Made by a program: the position numbers and the translations under genes
The notes under the pieces: model-generated
Seen by the model: the letters and a program-made list of their open reading frames with translations, nothing else
Told to the model about the DNA's origin: nothing
Database searches by the model: none
Shown: positions 16,102 to 23,588 of the stretch, in pieces
Numbering within the stretch: the stretch's first letter is position 1
How the letters are laid out: each line of letters begins with the position of its first letter
Origin: Deltaproteobacteria bacterium tcs-42
GTDB taxonomy: Bacteria > Desulfobacterota > Desulfuromonadia > Desulfuromonadales > Geopsychrobacteraceae
Reading direction: 5' to 3'
Assembly (NCBI GenBank): GCA_002049545.1
Contig: LLYT01000011.1
Span: 1 to 44,189 of the forward strand
Length of the DNA stretch: 44,189 nt

Positions 16102-16867
16102 ATATTATCCCTGGCTCCCGTTTGTCACTTTATTGCGTAAAGAAATTTTACGCTTCTGGAGGGTGTCAACGCAGACGTTATTGACCCCGATTGTGACGGC
16201 ATCGCTCTACCTGTTTGTCTTTGGGGCAACTTTGGGAGAACGACTCAATGTTCTTGAAGGGTTCAGTTATGCCCAATTTGTCATTCCTGGATTGATCATT
16301 ATGGGGGTCATCAATAATACTTTTGCCAACACCTCGTCATCTTTGTTTATGTCGCGCTACCTGGGGGGGATTGTCGACCTGTTGGTCACTCCGGTGAGCC
16401 CGCCGCAGTTTATTATGGCTTATACCCTGGCGGCGATGCTGCGTGGATTGGCGGTTGGAACCGTGGTCTGGCTGATTTCTACTCTGTTTGCGGTGTTGCC
16501 CTGGGAATCGCCCCTGCTAGCTATTCTGATGGCGGTCCTGGCCAGTTTTTTGTTTGCCCAGTTCGGCTTGATTGCTGCAATCTATGCACACAATTTTGAT
16601 ACTCTTTCAATGTACAGTAACTTCTTGATTTTACCTTTGGTCTATCTCGGAGGGGTTTTTTACCCGATTTCCATTCTGCCCGATCCATGGGGAACATTGT
16701 CTTATCTGAATCCATTATTCTATCTGATTGATGGGTTTCGGCATGCGATCATCGGTGTTGGGGATACCAGTTACCTGCTTGCTTTTGGAGTCAGTTCCGC
16801 AATTGCGGCAAGCTTGTTTGCCTGGGCTGCATGGCTGATCGGGAAGGGCTATCGCCTGCGAGCCTGA
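16076..16867 (+). CDS. ABC-2 type transport permease
   Basis: A 263-residue membrane protein with six predicted helices and the ABC-2 signature region ending in LPLVYLGGVFYPISILP. The N-terminal amphipathic FVTLLRKEILRFWRV segment is the coupling/elbow helix typical of the family. It partners the ATPase ending at 16101. The selenoprotein gene starts 13 bp after its stop, possibly by operon extension. Confidence 0.88.
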   Translation: MVATSQDHKYYPWLPFVTLLRKEILRFWRVSTQTLLTPIVTASLYLFVFGATLGERLNVLEGFSYAQFVIPGLIIMGVINNTFANTSSSLFMSRYLGGIVDLLVTPVSPPQFIMAYTLAAMLRGLAVGTVVWLISTLFAVLPWESPLLAILMAVLASFLFAQFGLIAAIYAHNFDTLSMYSNFLILPLVYLGGVFYPISILPDPWGTLSYLNPLFYLIDGFRHAIIGVGDTSYLLAFGVSSAIAASLFAWAAWLIGKGYRLRA

Positions 16868-16880
16868 AAGGGGATGAATT

Positions 16881-17153
16881 ATGTTGTCAGGAAAAAATCG
16901 GACGTCATTCAATGCATTCTATGATGCCGTAAGGGACGAATCAGCGCTGGATACCAAAACGACAATTCTGGTCGGTCTGGCTGCTGCTATGACGAGTGGT
17001 TGTTCTCCGTGAATGGAGCACTACCTTGGCGTGGCTGAGGAACAGGGGATCACGGGTGAAGAAATTGGTGCCGTACAAGGGATCTGTATGGCGGTTTCAG
17101 CAGGAAAAGTCAATGCACAATTTCGACAGGTTGAGACCCGGGGAGGTCGCTGA
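16881..17153 (+). CDS. AhpD/carboxymuconolactone decarboxylase-like selenoprotein (in-frame TGA = Sec44)
   Basis: A 90-residue protein if TGA 17010-17012 is read as selenocysteine. The frame starts at ATG 16881 after AAAGGGG and runs MLSGKNRTSFNAFYDAVRD to a TGA stop at 17151-17153. Residues 41-44 are C-S-P-U, followed by MEHYLGVAEEQGITGEEIGA, the CxxC(x)H peroxidase-type active site of the AhpD/CMD fold with Sec for the second Cys. Sequence similarity to the family continues unbroken across the TGA, and a hairpin of the bacterial SECIS type lies 3' of it. Function by family: thiol or selenol-dependent peroxidase/disulfide reductase in the cytoplasm. Standard callers would drop or split it. 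The adjacent gene is the redox chaperone Hsp33. Confidence 0.85.
17024..17040 (+). promoter_or_regulatory. Putative bacterial SECIS hairpin
   Basis: CCTTGGC (17024-17030) pairs with GCTGAGG (17034-17040), 7 bp with two G-U pairs, around the triloop GTG. The loop starts with G 18 nt after the TGA, within the usual 16-37 nt window for bacterial SECIS elements, where a G in the first loop positions is expected. Confidence 0.55.
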
Positions 17154-17177
17154 TTTGTTAGTTTGGAGTCGATATCA

Positions 17178-18053
17178 ATGGAAGATCATTTAGTTCGGGT
17201 TGTCAGCCCGGATGGTTTGTTTCGTGCGGCAGCGGCGGTCACAACTGAATTGGTGGGGACAATCTGTGCAAAACAGCAGACCGACATGACTGCAACGGTT
17301 GCGCTGGGGCGATTGTTGAGTGGCGGCGCTCTGCTGGGTTGCCTGCTGAAAGGGCGACAGCGCCTTGCTCTGTCGGTAGAGGGGAATGGGCCGCTGGGAA
17401 AAATGAGTGTGGAAGCCGATGCTGCCGGGACCATTCGTGGAACCATTCGTAATCCGATTGCTGATCTGCCCCCTGCCGGGGACCATTTTGATGTTGCTGG
17501 TGCTATCGGCAAGGCCGGATTTCTCCACGTCTGGAAGGATCTTGGTCTGAAAGAGCCCTACCAGAGTATGGTGCGGTTACAGAGCAGTGAAATTGCCGAG
17601 GATCTGGCCTGGTATCTGACCAGTTCTGAGCAGGTCCCATCAAGCATCGGGCTGGGAGTTGAGCTTGGTTCGGACGGTCGGGTTGCCGTCGCCGGTGGTT
17701 TTCTGGTGCAGTCATTACCTCCCGGAGATGCACAGAAGAATGAGATTCTGAGTGAGCGGATAAGGGAGTTGCCGCCAACAACCACTATGCTGCGTCAGGG
17801 TTTGACGCCGACAGAAATCCTTGCTCAGATATTTGGCTCTGACGGGTTTCAGATTCAGCAGGAGACCCCGCTGCGATTTTCTTGCCCCTGTATCCGGCCA
17901 CAGATAGAAGCAATGCTGACAGGTCTTGGTCGGCAGGAACTTGCCACTCTTATTGAGGAACAAGAAGAGGTTGAAGTCATTTGTGAGTATTGCCGTAACA
18001 GCTATAAATTCAGTCACCAGCAAATGGGTGAATTGCTCAAAGCAGCAAAATGA
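17178..18053 (+). CDS. hslO: Redox-regulated chaperone Hsp33
   Basis: A 291-residue protein starting MEDHLVRVVSPDG. ATG 17178 is preferred over the upstream TTG at 17163 because TTTGGAG (17162-17168) is well spaced. The C-terminal zinc-binding switch is intact: FSCPC, then CEYC about 30 residues later (CxC...CxxC). Oxidation of these cysteines releases zinc and activates holdase function in the cytoplasm. The upstream neighbour is the predicted selenoprotein with thiol chemistry, so the two may form an oxidative-stress unit (inference). Confidence 0.95.
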   Translation: MEDHLVRVVSPDGLFRAAAAVTTELVGTICAKQQTDMTATVALGRLLSGGALLGCLLKGRQRLALSVEGNGPLGKMSVEADAAGTIRGTIRNPIADLPPAGDHFDVAGAIGKAGFLHVWKDLGLKEPYQSMVRLQSSEIAEDLAWYLTSSEQVPSSIGLGVELGSDGRVAVAGGFLVQSLPPGDAQKNEILSERIRELPPTTTMLRQGLTPTEILAQIFGSDGFQIQQETPLRFSCPCIRPQIEAMLTGLGRQELATLIEEQEEVEVICEYCRNSYKFSHQQMGELLKAAK

Positions 18054-18198
18054 GTCAGGTGTTCCTTCCCTTCGGTTGAGCCGGTCGATCCCGTTTCTCA
18101 CCCGGATAAACAATAATTTCTTGGTTTTTAATAATGGAGATTATTGGAAAACCTCTGTAATATCGGACTGAAACTAGATTATTGCCACTGCTTTGATT

Positions 18199-18211
18199 GC
18201 ATACAGTATAC
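18199..18211. promoter_or_regulatory. GTATAC-type palindrome before the nuo promoter
   Basis: GCATACAGTATAC matches the 8670-8682 palindrome (read on the other strand) at 12 of 13 bases. It ends 10 bp upstream of the -35 box of the nuo operon, a usual place for an activator or repressor. Confidence 0.5.
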
Positions 18212-18221
18212 GGTATTTCTC

Positions 18222-18250
18222 TTGACATAGCGGGGAAATTATCCTAGTTT
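18222..18250 (+). promoter_or_regulatory. Sigma-70-type promoter for the nuo operon
   Basis: TTGACA (18222-18227), 17-bp spacer, TAGTTT (18245-18250). The -35 is perfect, the -10 weak, consistent with activator help from a protein at 18199-18211. The leader to nuoA would be about 70 nt. Confidence 0.55.
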
Positions 18251-18329
18251 TTCACACGCTGTGGGGTATCCTGCCGGCACGCAGGCACAGCTGAACGGTT
18301 CAAACTCTTCTATGGAAGGAGCAGTTTCT

Positions 18330-18686
18330 ATGCTTGATATTTATTTGCCGATTCTCGTTGTTATGGGGATCGCATTTGCTTTTGCCATCGGGTCAGTGAT
18401 TTTGTCCCGACTTATTGGCGTGAAAAAGCCCAGTGCGGTCAAGCTGGCACCGTATGAATGTGGCATGCCCTTGATCGGCACGGCTCAAGAGCGTTTCTCT
18501 GTCAAGTTTTATATTATTGCAATGCTCTTTATTCTTTTCGATATCGAAGCCGTATTCCTTTATCCATGGGCGGTTATGTTCAAGCGTCTGGGGATTTTCG
18601 GTTTTGTTGAGATGGGGGTATTTATCATCATTCTTCTCGTCGGCTTTATCTATGTATGGAAAAAAGGAGCTCTGGAATGGGAGTAG
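18330..18686 (+). CDS. nuoA: Complex I subunit A
   Basis: A 118-residue membrane protein with three helices. The start at 18330 ([11 protein letters not shown]) is set by AAGGAG 8 bp upstream; the frame extends to 18261 without support. The conserved YECGMP loop and [11 protein letters not shown] in helix 2 are present. It is the first gene of an 11-gene complex I operon and its end overlaps nuoB by 10 bp. Confidence 0.95.
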   Translation: MLDIYLPILVVMGIAFAFAIGSVILSRLIGVKKPSAVKLAPYECGMPLIGTAQERFSVKFYIIAMLFILFDIEAVFLYPWAVMFKRLGIFGFVEMGVFIIILLVGFIYVWKKGALEWE

Positions 18687-19204
18687 AGCAACCAGCAGAA
18701 CTTAAGACACTCGGTAGCGGTTTTGTTACGACGAGTCTGGATAAATTAGTTAACTGGTCGCGAGCCAGCTCTATGTGGCCGCTGACTTTTGGTCTGGCAT
18801 GTTGTGCCATTGAGATGATGGCAACAGGTGCGGCACGGTTTGACCTTGACCGGATGGGGATCCTGTTTCGCGCCTCACCACGTCAGGCAGACGTCCTGAT
18901 TATTGCCGGTACCGTGACGAAGAAAATGGTTCCAGTTATTGAAACTGTTTATGAGCAGATGCCAGAGCCAAGGTACGTTATTGCCATGGGAGCCTGTGCT
19001 TCTTCGGGCGGTATCTTCGATACTTACAGTACGGTGCAGGGGGTTGATGAGTTTTTGCCGGTCGATGTTTATATTCCCGGCTGCCCACCTCGGCCTGAAG
19101 GTTTGCTCTATGGTTTGATGAAGCTGCAGGATAAAATTCGGGCTGAACGCAATACCTTTGGCGCTGCTATCGGTGTCGGTGATGTCGTTCAGAACAGGGC
19201 CTGA
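18677..19204 (+). CDS. nuoB: Complex I subunit B (N2 cluster)
   Basis: A 175-residue peripheral subunit carrying the terminal N2 [4Fe-4S] cluster: adjacent cysteines in GLACCAIEM, and further ligands in GACASSGG and IPGCPPRPE. Start at 18677 (MGVEQPAEL) with AAGGAG at 18663-18668, overlapping the nuoA end. It passes electrons to quinone at the NuoB/NuoD interface. Confidence 0.96.
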   Translation: MGVEQPAELKTLGSGFVTTSLDKLVNWSRASSMWPLTFGLACCAIEMMATGAARFDLDRMGILFRASPRQADVLIIAGTVTKKMVPVIETVYEQMPEPRYVIAMGACASSGGIFDTYSTVQGVDEFLPVDVYIPGCPPRPEGLLYGLMKLQDKIRAERNTFGAAIGVGDVVQNRA

Positions 19205-19233
19205 TGGCCATCAGTTGATAACAGGGAAAAACA

Positions 19234-19716
19234 ATGACCGATCAAGCGATTGTTGAAAAATTAAAGGGAAAGTTCTCCTCTGAAGTTCTGGATGTGGTTG
19301 AATTTCGCGGGGAAACAACCGTCACGGTGAAGAAGGGACAGATTGTCGATATCTGCACTTTTATGCGTGATGAATTTGGTTTCAACCTGCTGTGTGATCT
19401 TTGCGGGGTCGATTATATGGGGACGTCACCACGTTTTATGGTGGTTTACAATCTCTATAATATTACGACAAAACAGCGTATGCGTATCAAGGCTCCGGTC
19501 GAAGAGCAGGACGCCAAAATTGATACCGTGAGTACTGTCTGGGGGACAGCCAACTGGCATGAGCGCGAGTGCTGGGATCTGCTGGGGATTAAGTTCAATA
19601 ACCATCCAGATCTACGTCGCATTCTGATGCCTGCGGACTGGGAAGGGCACCCGCTGCGCAAGGACTATCCTCTGCAGGGGCCTGATCGTGAGCCTTACAA
19701 GGGGCGGCTTTCCTAA
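19234..19716 (+). CDS. nuoC: Complex I subunit C (30-kDa type)
   Basis: A 160-residue connecting-module subunit with the signature WHERECWDLLGIKFNNHPDLRR and the C-terminal GHPLRKDYPL. It is a separate gene, not fused to nuoD as in E. coli. It belongs to the arm that links the input module to the membrane part. Confidence 0.95.
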   Translation: MTDQAIVEKLKGKFSSEVLDVVEFRGETTVTVKKGQIVDICTFMRDEFGFNLLCDLCGVDYMGTSPRFMVVYNLYNITTKQRMRIKAPVEEQDAKIDTVSTVWGTANWHERECWDLLGIKFNNHPDLRRILMPADWEGHPLRKDYPLQGPDREPYKGRLS

Positions 19717-19758
19717 CTAAAACGCAATAAGATACTCCTTAATCGGACGAGGCATATA

Positions 19759-20940
19759 ATGGCTGCAAATACCGAAACAATGACCATCAACATGGGACCT
19801 CAACACCCGTCAACGCACGGTGTGTTGCAGTTGATCATGGAGCTCGATGGCGAAACTGTGGTGAAGGCAACTCCGCACATCGGTTTCCTTCATCGTGGCA
19901 TTGAAAAGCTTTCTGAGCATCGCACTTATCACCAGACAATTCCGCTGACCGATCGGCTCGATTATCTGGCGCCGATGAGTAACAACCTCGGCTACGTTCT
20001 TGCAGTCGAAAAACTACTGGGTATCACAGATGAGATACCGGAGCGGGTTCAGCGGATCCGGGTTATCATGACCGAGTTAACCCGCCTGAAAAGCCATCTG
20101 GTGTGGTTGGCGACTCACGCCCTTGATATTGGTGCCATGACAGTTTTTCTCTACTGTTTCCGTGAGCGTGAGAATATCACCGATATCTATGAAAAGGTAT
20201 CGGGAGCGCGGATGACCTCCAATTACTTCCGTGTCGGTGGCCTTGCTGATGATCTCCCCGATGGTCTTGAGGGGGAAATTCGTACTTTTGCTGAATCGAT
20301 CCCCGCCCATGTTGAAGAGTATGAGGGGCTGCTCACCGGCAACCGGATCTGGCAGAAGCGGACCATCGGTGTTGGCGAGATCAGTGCCGAAGCAGCTATC
20401 GACATCGGTATTACCGGACCAGCTTTGCGGGCTTCCGGGGTCGATTGGGATTTGCGTCGCGACAATCCCTATAGCGGTTACGAAGATTACGATTTCGAAG
20501 TTCCGGTCAGGGATGGCTGTGACACTTTCGATCGTTACCGGGTGCGACTTGATGAAATGCGCCAGTCGGCTCGTATTATCCTGCAGGCATTGGATAAATT
20601 GGAGCCGGGTCCAACTCTGGCCGATTGTTCCAAGGTTGTTCTGCCGGCCAAGCAGGATGTTGTTAACAATATTGAAAGTCTGATTCACCACTTCAAGATT
20701 GTGACCGAAGGGTTCAAAACCGAACCGGGCGAGATTTATCAAGGCATTGAAGCACCTAAAGGTGAGCTGGGCTATTATCTCGTTGCCGATGGCTCGGCAT
20801 ATCCGTTCAGGATGAAGATCCGTCCACCGTCTTTTGTCAATCTGCAGGGATTGCCACAGATGGTCGAAGGTAGATTGCTGGCTGATGTGATTGCCGTGAT
20901 CGGGACCCTCGATGTGGTTCTTGGTGAAATCGACCGTTAG
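19759..20940 (+). CDS. nuoD: Complex I subunit D (49-kDa type)
   Basis: A 393-residue quinone-site subunit: MGPQHPSTHGVL near the N-terminus, HIGFLHRGIEK, PLTDRLDYLAP, and C-terminal RPPSFVNLQGLPQM and DVVLGEIDR. Related to NiFe-hydrogenase large subunits but, as in other NuoD, without the metal-binding cysteines. nuoEFG, expected next in a 14-subunit operon, are absent; nuoH follows 108 bp later. Confidence 0.96.
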   Translation: MAANTETMTINMGPQHPSTHGVLQLIMELDGETVVKATPHIGFLHRGIEKLSEHRTYHQTIPLTDRLDYLAPMSNNLGYVLAVEKLLGITDEIPERVQRIRVIMTELTRLKSHLVWLATHALDIGAMTVFLYCFRERENITDIYEKVSGARMTSNYFRVGGLADDLPDGLEGEIRTFAESIPAHVEEYEGLLTGNRIWQKRTIGVGEISAEAAIDIGITGPALRASGVDWDLRRDNPYSGYEDYDFEVPVRDGCDTFDRYRVRLDEMRQSARIILQALDKLEPGPTLADCSKVVLPAKQDVVNNIESLIHHFKIVTEGFKTEPGEIYQGIEAPKGELGYYLVADGSAYPFRMKIRPPSFVNLQGLPQMVEGRLLADVIAVIGTLDVVLGEIDR

Positions 20941-20990
20941 GATCGATAAGGTCAATCTAGCCTCTACGTGGAACTTGAATATATTGGATT

Positions 20991-21008
20991 GTCGGTAATC
21001 TTACCGAC
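20991..21008. other. Palindromic hairpin between nuoD and nuoH
   Basis: GTCGGTAA (20991-20998) and TTACCGAC (21001-21008) form a perfect inverted repeat two bases apart. There is no T-run, so it is not an intrinsic terminator. It lies exactly where nuoEFG are missing. Possible mRNA processing or protein site. Confidence 0.45.
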
Positions 21009-21048
21009 TGTAAACGGCAGAAATGCCATAGACTGATGAAGGAAGAGG

Positions 21049-22113
21049 ATGGTCATGACGCCAGAAGTTCTGACACTCTCGGAAACACCTTGGCTCTTTA
21101 GCGGGGTCATGTTGGTCAAGATTGCGGTGGCTTTTGTGGTCACGTTGTTGATCGTTGCCTATGCGACTTACGCAGAGCGTAAAACAATTGGTCGGATGCA
21201 GACCCGTATGGGGCCGAACATGACCGGGCCAAAAGGTCTCTTGCAGCCCATTGCAGATGGTGTGAAACTCTTTTTTAAAGAAGATATCATCCCTGCGCAG
21301 TCGCACTGGTTTGCGTTTATTCTCGCGCCGATGATGATTCTGGCTCCTGCCTTTATTGCGATTTCGGTGATCCCTTTTGGTGGGGACCTGCAGTTTACCT
21401 ACGATGGTACTCTGTATGCAGTTCCGATGCAGATAACAGATCTGAATATCGGTGTGTTATTCATTGTTGCAATGGCCGCACTTGGCGTCTACGGAATCGT
21501 TCTGGGCGGACTGGCATCCAATAGTAAATATGCTTTGCTGGGTGGGATTCGTTCAACCGCACAGATGGTCTCTTATGAGCTTGCTGTCGGCCTCTCCATT
21601 GTTGCTATTTTCATGCTTTCGGAAACCCTGAGTATGCGCGGGATTGTCGCGGCACAGCAGTTACCTCTCTGGGGTCTTGAGTCTGTCAGTTTTATTCCCA
21701 ACTGGTATATCTTCTGTCAGCCTCTGGCTTTTGTGTTGTTTGTTGTCGGCTCCATGGCCGAAATCAACCGGACACCGTTCGATTTGCCCGAAGCTGAAAC
21801 CGAGCTGGTTTCCGGCTTCTGTACCGAATATTCGGCGATGAAATATGCCCTGTTCTTTATGGCTGAATATGCAAACATGATTACTGTCTCCGCAGTCGCA
21901 ACAACACTGTTTCTTGGTGGCTGGGGTGGACCGTTTTACGGCTGGATCAACTTCCTGATCAAAGTGTTCGCATTCATGTTCTTCTTCATCTGGATTCGGG
22001 CCACTTTCCCGCGTCTTCGTTACGACCAGTTGATGTACCTTGGTTGGAAAATTATGCTCCCGTTGGCGCTTGTTAATATTGTGATCACCGGTATTGCAAT
22101 TCTGCTCTGGTAG
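21049..22113 (+). CDS. nuoH: Complex I subunit H
   Basis: A 354-residue membrane subunit next to the quinone chamber, with eight helices. Landmarks: AERKTIGRMQTRMGPN, GLLQPIADGVKLFFKEDI, and the acidic loop MAEINRTPFDLPEAETELVSGF that contacts NuoB/D. Start may be ATG 21049 or, with better spacing from AGAGG, ATG 21055. Confidence 0.95.
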   Translation: MVMTPEVLTLSETPWLFSGVMLVKIAVAFVVTLLIVAYATYAERKTIGRMQTRMGPNMTGPKGLLQPIADGVKLFFKEDIIPAQSHWFAFILAPMMILAPAFIAISVIPFGGDLQFTYDGTLYAVPMQITDLNIGVLFIVAMAALGVYGIVLGGLASNSKYALLGGIRSTAQMVSYELAVGLSIVAIFMLSETLSMRGIVAAQQLPLWGLESVSFIPNWYIFCQPLAFVLFVVGSMAEINRTPFDLPEAETELVSGFCTEYSAMKYALFFMAEYANMITVSAVATTLFLGGWGGPFYGWINFLIKVFAFMFFFIWIRATFPRLRYDQLMYLGWKIMLPLALVNIVITGIAILLW

Positions 22114-22140
22114 TCACCATACGTTGCATAGAGGATAGAT

Positions 22141-22539
22141 ATGTTTAAAGAGTTTGCCAAAGGCTTGAGTATTACGCTGAAGCACCTGATGCCGGGGAAC
22201 TGTACAACGGTGCAGTATCCGAAGCAAAAGCTGGAAATGTCACCCCGTTTCCGCGGGCTTCATCGTCTGATTCCAGCCCAGGATCGTGAAAAATGTGTCG
22301 CTTGTTATCTTTGTCCGACTGTCTGTCCGGCAAAATGTATCACGGTTGTCGCGGCGGAAAATGAAGCGGGTGAAAAATATCCGGAAGTTTTTGAAATCGA
22401 CATGCTGCGCTGTATTTTCTGTGGTTACTGTGTTGAGGCTTGTCCGATGGAAGCAATTGAAATGACAGATGCTTACGAACTGGCGAACTTTACCCGCGAA
22501 GATTTTGACTTCGGTAAAGAACGTCTTCTCAAGTCGTAA
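22141..22539 (+). CDS. nuoI: Complex I subunit I (2x[4Fe-4S])
   Basis: A 132-residue ferredoxin-like subunit with CVACYLCPTVCPAKC and CIFCGYCVEACPMEA, binding clusters N6a and N6b. In a complex without NuoEFG this subunit is the likely entry point for electrons from a soluble donor such as ferredoxin. Confidence 0.95.
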   Translation: MFKEFAKGLSITLKHLMPGNCTTVQYPKQKLEMSPRFRGLHRLIPAQDREKCVACYLCPTVCPAKCITVVAAENEAGEKYPEVFEIDMLRCIFCGYCVEACPMEAIEMTDAYELANFTREDFDFGKERLLKS

Positions 22540-22557
22540 CAAGGAGCTCAGGATATT

Positions 22558-23061
22558 ATGGAAGTCATTCTTTTTTATCTCACTGCGATTGTTGCCATTA
22601 TGTCGGCAATTTTCGTCACTCAGTGCCGAAATCCGGTGAACAGTGCATTGAATCTGATCACGGTTTTTCTTTGTCTGGCGGTCTATTACGTCATGTTGGA
22701 ATCCCCTTTCATGGCCGCTATTCAAATTATGGTTTATGCCGGAGCGATTGTGGTGTTGATCGTATTTGTCATCATGTTGCTGAATCTTGGCCTGGCGGTG
22801 AAAGAGCGCTACACCCATGGAATGGCCGGATCGGGTGTACTTGCGGCAATAGTTCTTTTCGTTGCCAATTATTTTATCAGGTATGGTGAAGCAACCGGTA
22901 CGGGTGGCAGTGTCACCAGCGAAGTTGTTGCGAGTTATGGCCATACTGAATTGATTGGTAGAGCTATGTTTGTTGACTTTTTACTCCCTTTTGAGATTGC
23001 TTCGATTCTGTTGCTGGTTGCAATTGTCGGTGCTGTTATCATCTCAAAACGTGAAGTTTAA
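22558..23061 (+). CDS. nuoJ: Complex I subunit J
   Basis: A 167-residue membrane protein with five helices; NSALNLITVFLCLAVYYVM and IQIMVYAGAIVVLIVFVIML (the pi-bulge helix 3 region) are typical. AAGGAG precedes the start. Confidence 0.94.
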   Translation: MEVILFYLTAIVAIMSAIFVTQCRNPVNSALNLITVFLCLAVYYVMLESPFMAAIQIMVYAGAIVVLIVFVIMLLNLGLAVKERYTHGMAGSGVLAAIVLFVANYFIRYGEATGTGGSVTSEVVASYGHTELIGRAMFVDFLLPFEIASILLLVAIVGAVIISKREV

Positions 23062-23086
23062 TCGAGTTCAGCTCGGGAGATAATTC

Positions 23087-23389
23087 ATGATTACCGTAAA
23101 TCACTACTTGTTGTTGAGCGCTATTCTGTTTGCCATCGGAACGTTTGGTGTGCTCACTCGGAAGAATGCCATAGTTATTTTCATGTGCATTGAGGTGATG
23201 CTCAATTCGGTGAACCTGACCTTTATTGCTCTGTCACGCCATGTCGGCAATATGGATGGTCAGATTTTTGTGTTCTTTGTTATGACGGTTGCAGCAGCCG
23301 AAGCAGCTGTAGGTTTAGCGCTGATGATTGCATTCTTTCGCAATAAAGAATCGATCGATACAGACGATTTCAATATGCTCAAGTGGTGA
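23087..23389 (+). CDS. nuoK: Complex I subunit K
   Basis: A 100-residue, three-helix subunit with [12 protein letters not shown] (conserved glutamate of the E-channel) and [15 protein letters not shown] (second glutamate). Full length. A repeat-bearing gap of about 200 bp separates it from nuoL, the only long interruption in this operon besides the nuoD-nuoH junction. Confidence 0.95.
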   Translation: MITVNHYLLLSAILFAIGTFGVLTRKNAIVIFMCIEVMLNSVNLTFIALSRHVGNMDGQIFVFFVMTVAAAEAAVGLALMIAFFRNKESIDTDDFNMLKW

Positions 23390-23390
23390 T

Positions 23391-23504
23391 AGCGTTGCAA
23401 AAAATCCACCCTACTGCGTTACATATTTTTTCAGGATCTCGACATACGTTCTGTATATCTTCACCCCTGAAAAAACCCAGCGCCTTGCAGGACGAAATTT
23501 TTGC
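23391..23504. repeat. Imperfect palindromic element between nuoK and nuoL
   Basis: A long interrupted hairpin: GCAAAAA (23397-23403) with TTTTTGC (23498-23504), TTTTTTCAGG (23426-23435) with CCTGAAAAAA (23466-23475), and ATAC/GTAT near the centre (GACATACG, TTC, TGTATATC). The architecture matches dispersed REP-like intergenic elements of Desulfuromonadales. No coding potential; transcription presumably continues through it. Confidence 0.6.
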
Positions 23505-23588
23505 TTAGCTATCTCGCAAATTTATGTAAGTGCATCAAGTAGAAGATATTTCCACTTTTACGGGTGTTTCAGCTAATAGGAGAGTTTG

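Noticed and set aside
20077-20955. 292-codon reverse ORF over nuoD
   Set aside because: Complete overlap with nuoD, which has all family motifs; shadow of codon bias.
22240-22944. 234-codon reverse ORF over nuoI-nuoJ
   Set aside because: Antisense to two conserved complex I genes; His/Arg-rich shadow product.
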